A DNA stretch of 10,920 bases. Origin: an uncultured Opitutaceae bacterium (GTDB lineage: Bacteria > Verrucomicrobiota > Verrucomicrobiae > Opitutales > Opitutaceae). This document shows positions 5,318 to 10,920 of the stretch, piece after piece; the first letter of the stretch is position 1; each line of letters begins with the position of its first letter. The notes beneath the pieces were generated by a model. The model worked only from the letters and a program-made list of their open reading frames with translations. It was not told where the DNA came from and did no database searches. Both the position numbers and the translations under genes were made by a program. The DNA lies in NCBI GenBank assembly GCA_946482625.1, contig CAMLSH010000080.1, positions 1 to 10,920 of the forward strand, given 5' to 3'.

Positions 5318-7643
5318 CCCTGCCGGCAGGGCCGTTCGGTACCTCATTGTCTTTATTTTTGCCGTTTCTGCCGGATTGCGGCTGGCAGCCCAAAGCATAG
5401 GAGATCCGGAAAGTCGCCCCTACAAGGTAGGTTCCGTCACAGTCCGTTTCGTCGGCACCGCCAACGTCAACGAGCAGGTCGTCCGCGCCAACATGCAGGC
5501 GCGCGAGGGCTCCGATCTCGACGACACGATGATCGACCGCGATATCCAATCGCTGTACCGCACGGGTTTGTTCGAGTTCATCGAAGTGAAGCGCGAGGTG
5601 CTGCCGTCCCGCGTCATCAATCTCGTTGTTGAAGTCACACCCAAATACCGCGTGCTCGCCATTCGCTACGAAGGCAACGAACGCGTGAAGAGCCGCCGGC
5701 TTGAGAAAGAGGTCAAGACCAAGCCCAACGCCTCGCTCGACGAACGTCAGGTGAAGGAAGACGCCGAAAAAATCCGCGAGTACTATCAGAAGTCCGGCTA
5801 CAATCAGGTCTCGGTCCACTACACCATCGATCGCGACCGCACGACCGGTTACGGCACCGTCATCTTCAATATCAAGGAAGGTCCCAAGGTTAAGATCGCC
5901 GACATCCGTTTCGTCGGGAACGAAAACGTCAAACCTCGCCGCCTCCGCAAAGCAATCGAAACGAAGCGCTGGTGGATGTTCTCCTGGCTCACCGGCAGCG
6001 GCCGTTACAAGGACGAGCAATTCGAGGACGACCTCGATAAGCTCCGCGATTTCTACCGTGAGGAAGGTTACCTCGACGTCGAAGTGCCGCAGGACAAAGT
6101 GATCTACGACTACCCGAAGCCCGGCAAACTGGTGCTCACGATCCAAGTCGTCGAAGGCCGTCAGTACCGCATCGGCACGGTCACGTTCAGTGGAAACAAA
6201 ATTTATCCCTCCCGTTTGCTAGCCCTGCTCACGCAGCAACGCAGCGGCATGGTTTTCTCGCCGTCGAAGCTCGATAAGGACGTCGAAACCTTGGAAGACT
6301 TTTACGGCAAAGACGGTTACCTCGAAACCCGCGTGCGCATCGTCCGCAAACCGAACATCGCCACCGGCAACATCGACGTCGAATACGAGATCACCGAGAG
6401 CGAGCAGTTCTTCGTCGAGTCGGTGAAAATCGAGGGAAACACCAAGAGCAAAAGTATCGTGATCATCCGCGAGCTGACCTTGGGGCCCGGCGAGATTTTT
6501 GACACGATCAGCATGAAGCGCAGCAAACTCCGCTTGGAGAACACGCGCTTCTTCGACGACGTGAACGTGACGCACGAGTCGACCAACATCCCCGGCCGCC
6601 GCAACCTGAAGGTCGCCGTGCAGGAAGGTCGCACCGGTAATCTCCAATTCGGCGCCGGCTTCAGTTCACTCGAAAAGGCGGTCTTCTTCGCCGAACTTTC
6701 CCAGTCGAATTTCGACCTCTTCAATCGCAAGGGCTTTTTCCAAGGCGATGGACAGAAATTCCGCATCCGCCTTCAGATCGGCTCCCGTTCCAGCGAGGCG
6801 ATGCTCTCGTTCGAAGAGCCGTGGTTCTTGGAGAAAGAACTCGCGCTCGGTTTCTCCATCTATCGCACGAGCCAGAACTACGACAACTCCTACTACGAAC
6901 GTGTCGATACCGGCGGCGAGATCTACACGCGCAAACGTCTTTTCGAGCTGGTCGTCGGCCGTCTTTCCTACAGCTACAACGAGATCAAGATTCAGGACAT
7001 CGATACCTCGGTCTTCACCGGCGCGGTCGAGGGCAAGACGAACATCTCCAAGGTTGGTTTCCAGCTGGAGCGCGACACACGCGACAAGATCGTCAACACA
7101 ACCGACGGCGGCCGCGTTGAGCTCAATCTCGAAGTCGCCGGCGGACCGCTGGGCGGCACCTACGATTACTACCGCATCGAAGGACGCGGCTCTCAGTTTT
7201 TCCCGATCTTCCGGGCACAAGAACAGGTTATCGGTCTGATCGGGCGTTTCGGTGTGCTCGATAGCTACAACGACTCTGAAGTGCCTTACTACGAGCTCTT
7301 CACCTTGGGCGGGCCCTACACACTGCGAGGCTTCGAACAGCGCGACGTCGGTCCGCGCGAACAAGGTTACGTGGTGGGCGGCAAAACTTACGGCATGCTC
7401 AGCGTCGAGTATTCGCTGGATATCGTCAGCCCGGTCCGTTTCGCGATCTTCTACGATGCCGGTTTCGTCAACGTCGGGTCCTACGATTTCAATCCCGCCT
7501 ACTACAACGACAACTTCGGCTTCGGTCTTCGCCTCTTCGTTGCCGGCGCTCCGCTCAGCCTCGATTTCGGCATCCCGCTCACGACGGACAAAGATAACGA
7601 CAAAGGAAATCAGTTTAACTTTTCCTTTGGCACCCGGTTCTGA
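5298..7643 (+). CDS. bamA: Outer membrane protein assembly factor BamA
   Basis: The Omp85-family core of the BAM machine, which folds beta-barrel proteins into the outer membrane. The 781-residue precursor has a signal peptide (hydrophobic YLIVFIFAVSAGL, likely cut near LAAQS). Five POTRA domains follow at about 44-115, 118-195, 198-288, 290-368 and 371-443, each with the typical V...I.G...V pattern. The 16-strand barrel runs from about 448 to 781. The L6-loop motif is LRGF (676-679), and the chain ends in Phe, as expected of an outer-membrane barrel. The start is a TTG at 5298: an in-frame TAG at 5256-5258 closes the frame upstream, no other ATG, GTG or TTG lies between, and any later start would destroy the signal peptide. 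It overlaps dnaB by 20 bp and lacks a Shine-Dalgarno site, so translation is probably coupled to dnaB. ompH follows after 39 bp. Confidence 0.95.
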   Translation: MKTSLSSPAGRAVRYLIVFIFAVSAGLRLAAQSIGDPESRPYKVGSVTVRFVGTANVNEQVVRANMQAREGSDLDDTMIDRDIQSLYRTGLFEFIEVKREVLPSRVINLVVEVTPKYRVLAIRYEGNERVKSRRLEKEVKTKPNASLDERQVKEDAEKIREYYQKSGYNQVSVHYTIDRDRTTGYGTVIFNIKEGPKVKIADIRFVGNENVKPRRLRKAIETKRWWMFSWLTGSGRYKDEQFEDDLDKLRDFYREEGYLDVEVPQDKVIYDYPKPGKLVLTIQVVEGRQYRIGTVTFSGNKIYPSRLLALLTQQRSGMVFSPSKLDKDVETLEDFYGKDGYLETRVRIVRKPNIATGNIDVEYEITESEQFFVESVKIEGNTKSKSIVIIRELTLGPGEIFDTISMKRSKLRLENTRFFDDVNVTHESTNIPGRRNLKVAVQEGRTGNLQFGAGFSSLEKAVFFAELSQSNFDLFNRKGFFQGDGQKFRIRLQIGSRSSEAMLSFEEPWFLEKELALGFSIYRTSQNYDNSYYERVDTGGEIYTRKRLFELVVGRLSYSYNEIKIQDIDTSVFTGAVEGKTNISKVGFQLERDTRDKIVNTTDGGRVELNLEVAGGPLGGTYDYYRIEGRGSQFFPIFRAQEQVIGLIGRFGVLDSYNDSEVPYYELFTLGGPYTLRGFEQRDVGPREQGYVVGGKTYGMLSVEYSLDIVSPVRFAIFYDAGFVNVGSYDFNPAYYNDNFGFGLRLFVAGAPLSLDFGIPLTTDKDNDKGNQFNFSFGTRF
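5317..5332. repeat. Perfect 16-bp palindrome at the dnaB/bamA junction
   Basis: GCCCTGCCGGCAGGGC equals its own reverse complement. It begins on the last base of the dnaB stop codon and lies 19 bases after the bamA TTG, inside codons 7-12 of bamA. As RNA it can form a 6-bp GC-rich hairpin with a CCGG loop. No U tract follows, so it is not an intrinsic terminator. A regulator site, a hairpin affecting bamA initiation, or one copy of a dispersed palindrome are all possible. Confidence 0.6.
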
Positions 7644-7682
7644 TTCCTCCACAGCTACTGTTCCCTTTCCTAAACCCATATC

Positions 7683-8333
7683 ATGAAGACCTCCCTCAAA
7701 ACACTGCTTGTTGCCGCTGCGTTTGGCGTTTCCGCGCTCATCGCGTCTGCGCAGACAGCCCCCAAAATCGCCATCATCGACCTAGCCAAAGTATTCGATG
7801 GCCACTACCGCACCCAAGAACAGGGCGAAAAGCTCAAGGGGCAGGAAGCCAAGATCAACGAAGAGATTTCCAAGATCGTGAAGGACGGTCAGGCCCTCGC
7901 TGAGAAATACAAAGAGCTCGTCGAGCAGACCAAGAACCCCGTGCTGACCGCCGAAGCGCGCACCGCCGCCGAGAGCGACGCCATGAAGCAGCTCGAGGAA
8001 GTCCGTAAGAAGGAGCAACAGTTCGGCGAGTATCGCAACGACGCGAACCGCATGGTTCAGCAGCAGATCCAGACCTTCCGTCAGATGCTGATCGAGGAAA
8101 TCTCCAAGATCGCCACGGACATCGCCAAGAAGAAGGGCGCCACTCTTCTCATCGAAAAGACCGCGACGCTCTACGCCGATCCGTCCTACGACATCACCGA
8201 AGAAGTGATGGCTGAGATCAACAAGACCCGCCCGGCTGGTCTCCCGGCTCCCGCTCCCGCCGCCTCCGCTCCGGCGCCCGCTGCCAAGCCCGGCGAAACG
8301 CCCTCCGTCCTTTTCCCTGGCACGAAGAAGTAA
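7683..8333 (+). CDS. OmpH/Skp family periplasmic chaperone
   Basis: Skp-family proteins are trimeric periplasmic chaperones that hold unfolded outer-membrane proteins on the way to BamA. The 216-residue precursor has a classical signal peptide ([23 protein letters not shown], cut near residue 23-24). The OmpH opening strand with [15 protein letters not shown] follows. A long charged coiled coil covers about 45-150 ([20 protein letters not shown], later [13 protein letters not shown]). The closing strand is [21 protein letters not shown]. Residues 183-216 form a Pro/Ala-rich tail beyond the usual end of the family. It lies 39 bp downstream of bamA and ends at a strong terminator, so dnaB-bamA-ompH probably form one transcript. 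No Shine-Dalgarno sequence precedes the ATG. The family call is firm; a true Skp role is inferred from the bamA neighbour. Confidence 0.92.
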   Translation: MKTSLKTLLVAAAFGVSALIASAQTAPKIAIIDLAKVFDGHYRTQEQGEKLKGQEAKINEEISKIVKDGQALAEKYKELVEQTKNPVLTAEARTAAESDAMKQLEEVRKKEQQFGEYRNDANRMVQQQIQTFRQMLIEEISKIATDIAKKKGATLLIEKTATLYADPSYDITEEVMAEINKTRPAGLPAPAPAASAPAPAAKPGETPSVLFPGTKK

Positions 8334-8358
8334 TTCTCTTTCGCCTCGTTTAAATTTT

Positions 8359-8386
8359 GCCCCGCTCTTTTCCGAGCGGGGCTTTT
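8359..8386 (+). terminator. Intrinsic terminator after ompH
   Basis: Perfect 9-bp stem GCCCCGCTC (8359-8367) / GAGCGGGGC (8374-8382) with loop TTTTCC, followed by TTTT. It starts 25 bases after the ompH stop and separates the dnaB-bamA-ompH unit from lpxD-prs. Confidence 0.92.
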
Positions 8387-8404
8387 CGTTTCAAGCCTCC
8401 GCGA

Positions 8405-8435
8405 TTGCCTCACGCATCCGCACCCGCACTCTAAA
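8405..8435 (+). promoter_or_regulatory. Possible lpxD promoter giving a leaderless transcript
   Basis: TTGCCT (8405-8410) and TCTAAA (8430-8435) each match four of six consensus bases, with a 19-bp spacer. Since a strong terminator ends at 8386, a promoter must lie within the 56 bases before the lpxD ATG unless readthrough is used. This pair would start transcription at about 8442-8443, on or next to the ATG. Confidence 0.3.
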
Positions 8436-8442
8436 TTCGACC

Positions 8443-9492
<1,050 letters not shown>

Positions 9493-9523
9493 CACCGCGC
9501 AACCTGTCCGTCACATCCGCCAC

Positions 9524-10474
9524 ATGAGCAACAAGCCCGGGCTAAAAGTCTTCACAGGTAACTCGAATCGCCCTCTCGCCGAGGAGATCTGCCGTCACAT
9601 CGGCATTCCGCTCGGCGAAGCCACCGTCACCAGCTTCCCCGACGGCGAATCGTTCGTGAAGATCAACGAAAACGTCCGCGGTCACGACGTCTTCCTCATC
9701 CAGTCCACCTGCCCACCGACCAACCATCACTTGATGGAGCTGCTCATCATGATCGATGCGGCCCGGCGCGCCTCGGCTCATCGTATCACCGCGGTGTTAC
9801 CGTTTTACGGATACGCCCGCCAGGACCGCAAGGATCAGCCCCGCGTGCCCATCACCGCGAAGCTCGTCGCCAACCTGCTCACTTCCGCCGGCGCGAACCG
9901 CGTGCTCACGATGGATCTCCACAGCCAGCAGATCCAGGGCTTCTTCGACATTCCGGTCGATCATCTCTACGCCTCGCCGGTCTTCTTCAATTATCTCTCG
10001 AGCATTAATAAGGAAAAGCTCGTCGTCTGCTCGCCCGATGTCGGCGGCATGAAGATGGCTGCCGCGTACGCCGACATGATCGGCGCCGGACTCGGTCTGG
10101 TCGCCAAGAAGCGCACCAACGCCACCACCGTCGAAGCGATCAACGTCGTCGGCGAAGTGAAGGACTGCGACATCCTCCTCGTGGACGACATCACCGAGAC
10201 CGCCGGCACGCTCACCGCCGCGGCCAGAATCCTCCGCGAACACGGCGCCCGCAGCATCCGCGCCGCCGTCAGTCACTGCATCCTCAACGAGATCGCTTAC
10301 GAACGCCTCCGCTCCGGTCTGATCGACGAGCTCATCACGACCAACTCGATCCCGCTTGATGCCAAAGGCCTGCCGATCACGGTGCTGAGTGTCGCCAGCA
10401 TCCTCGGCGAAGCGATCAAGCGCATCAGCAACAACGAGAGCGTGACCAGCCTTTTTAAGATCAAAGGCTTCTGA
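9524..10474 (+). CDS. prs: Ribose-phosphate pyrophosphokinase (PRPP synthetase)
   Basis: Prs makes PRPP from ribose 5-phosphate and ATP for nucleotide, histidine and tryptophan synthesis in the cytosol. The 316-residue length is standard for bacterial class I enzymes. Visible motifs are FPDGESFVKINENVRG (38-53), FYGYARQDRKDQPRVPITAK (94-113), DLHSQQIQGFFDIPVDHLYA (131-150) with metal/ATP ligand H133, and SPDVGGMK (170-177). The catalytic flexible loop is AKKR (194-197), keeping the Lys and Arg positions of the family's KRR. The PRPP-binding loop is VDDITETAGT (220-229), where the common form is VDDMIDTAGT, so the third acidic residue is Glu, not Asp. The ATG lies 31 bp after lpxD with no terminator between, so the two are probably co-transcribed. 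No Shine-Dalgarno sequence is seen. Confidence 0.96.
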   Translation: MSNKPGLKVFTGNSNRPLAEEICRHIGIPLGEATVTSFPDGESFVKINENVRGHDVFLIQSTCPPTNHHLMELLIMIDAARRASAHRITAVLPFYGYARQDRKDQPRVPITAKLVANLLTSAGANRVLTMDLHSQQIQGFFDIPVDHLYASPVFFNYLSSINKEKLVVCSPDVGGMKMAAAYADMIGAGLGLVAKKRTNATTVEAINVVGEVKDCDILLVDDITETAGTLTAAARILREHGARSIRAAVSHCILNEIAYERLRSGLIDELITTNSIPLDAKGLPITVLSVASILGEAIKRISNNESVTSLFKIKGF

Positions 10475-10508
10475 TCCTCCAGTCCGCGCGGGAGACTTAC
10501 TCACTCGC

Positions 10509-10920
10509 ATGAACGCCGTACGCTGCAATCGCTTCTTCGCCGCAGTGGCGGCGTTTTTTATTTCGTGCGTCCCGGCTGCTGCTGCTCCGGCCGCGAAGGG
10601 AGCCCTCGCGAAAAAGCCCGCCGTGATCGTCGACGACACCCCGGTCACGGACGGCAAGGCCCCGGCGTTGGCGAGCTACGCGGACATAGTCGAACCGGCC
10701 CAGAAAGCCGTCGTATCCGTGACGTCGACACGGCTCCTGCGGCAGCGCTTGATCCCGCCTTTCCCGTGGATACCCATGCAAGAACGCAGCGAGCGCAGGG
10801 AGGCGGGTATCGGCTCCGGTGTGATCGTCTCAACCGATGGTTACATCTTGACCAATCACCACGTTATCGAAGGAGCCGATGAACTCACGGTAACTCTCAA
10901 CGATGCGCGTGAGTTTAAGG
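10509..10920 (+). CDS. HtrA/DegP-like periplasmic serine protease, 5' part only
   Basis: The first 137 residues of a trypsin-like periplasmic protease/chaperone that clears misfolded envelope proteins; the window edge cuts the gene. From the ATG at 10509 a signal peptide is seen (RCNRFFAAVAAFFISCVPAAAA), then a variable linker (28-55). The mature start SYADIVEPAQKAVVSV follows, then the protease core GIGSGVIVSTDGYILTNHHVIEGADELTVTLNDAREFK, with catalytic His at H118. The catalytic Asp and Ser and any PDZ domains lie beyond the window. FISC at 17-20 vaguely resembles a lipobox, so a lipoprotein is possible but less likely. A GGGAG sits 14 bases before the ATG, rather far for a ribosome-binding site. 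It begins 34 bp after prs. A terminator-like hairpin lies within the signal-peptide codons. Confidence 0.88.
   Translation, partial: MNAVRCNRFFAAVAAFFISCVPAAAAPAAKGALAKKPAVIVDDTPVTDGKAPALASYADIVEPAQKAVVSVTSTRLLRQRLIPPFPWIPMQERSERREAGIGSGVIVSTDGYILTNHHVIEGADELTVTLNDAREFK
10538..10559 (+). terminator. Terminator-like hairpin inside the start of htrA
   Basis: Perfect 6-bp stem CGCCGC (10538-10543) / GCGGCG (10548-10553) with loop AGTG, directly followed by six T residues (10554-10559). It has intrinsic-terminator form and lies 64 bases after the prs stop, but inside codons 10-17 of htrA. It may end lpxD-prs transcripts, act as an attenuator for htrA, or be a chance product of GC-rich alanine and phenylalanine codons. 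Confidence 0.5.

Noticed and set aside
6666..7679. Long minus-strand open frame of 337 codons antisense to bamA
   Set aside because: The plus strand encodes the BamA barrel with the LRGF motif; the antisense frame is a codon-bias shadow.
5298..7697. Shared MKTSL N-terminus of BamA and OmpH precursors, as a sign of duplication
   Set aside because: Only five residues match and synonymous codons differ; both are typical signal-peptide starts, so chance is enough.
10477..10494. CTCC-N10-GGAG inverted repeat just after prs as a terminator
   Set aside because: The stem is only 4 bp with a large loop and no T tract.
9797..10657. Minus-strand open frame of 286 codons antisense to prs and the start of htrA
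   Set aside because: Prs motifs on the plus strand account for the region; no fold is recognisable in the antisense translation.
10565..10882. Plus-strand open frame of 105 codons in another frame of htrA
   Set aside because: The frame starting at 10509 gives a signal peptide and a clear HtrA protease core; this one is a shadow.

Overview
The window comes from the chromosome of a high-GC Gram-negative bacterium. LpxD (lipid A synthesis), BamA and an OmpH/Skp-type chaperone show an LPS-bearing outer membrane. The order rplI-dnaB-bamA-ompH-lpxD-prs, the protein wording and the near absence of Shine-Dalgarno sequences suggest a Verrucomicrobiota member, most likely Opitutales/Opitutaceae. That placement is inference from recognition, not from a search.

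Left part (about 40-2780, minus strand): a compact signalling operon read right to left. It holds a soluble HisKA_3-type histidine kinase, a NarL/LuxR-family response regulator overlapping it by 4 bp, a stand-alone receiver-domain protein with no output domain, and a small uncharacterised protein. A 400-bp intergenic region (2781-3183) separates this operon from divergent housekeeping genes. It carries a candidate minus-strand -10 box with a GGACAT-N6-ATGTCC dyad where a -35 box would be, which looks like an activator site.

Right part (3184-10920, plus strand): rplI (ribosomal protein L9) with its own intrinsic terminator; dnaB (replicative helicase); bamA, starting at a TTG inside the end of dnaB; ompH/skp, followed by a strong terminator; lpxD; prs (PRPP synthetase); and the 5' part of an HtrA/DegP-like protease cut by the window edge. 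BamA inserts outer-membrane proteins, OmpH/Skp chaperones them through the periplasm, DegP/HtrA degrades misfolded ones, and LpxD makes the lipid A of the same membrane. The stretch is therefore an envelope-biogenesis cluster interleaved with replication, translation and nucleotide genes.

I see no CRISPR array, transposon, tRNA, rRNA or defence system. The less ordinary points are the output-less receiver and its small neighbour in the two-component operon, the dyad upstream of that operon, a perfect 16-bp palindrome plus an A-rich codon patch at the dnaB/bamA overlap, and a terminator-like hairpin inside the signal-peptide codons of htrA.
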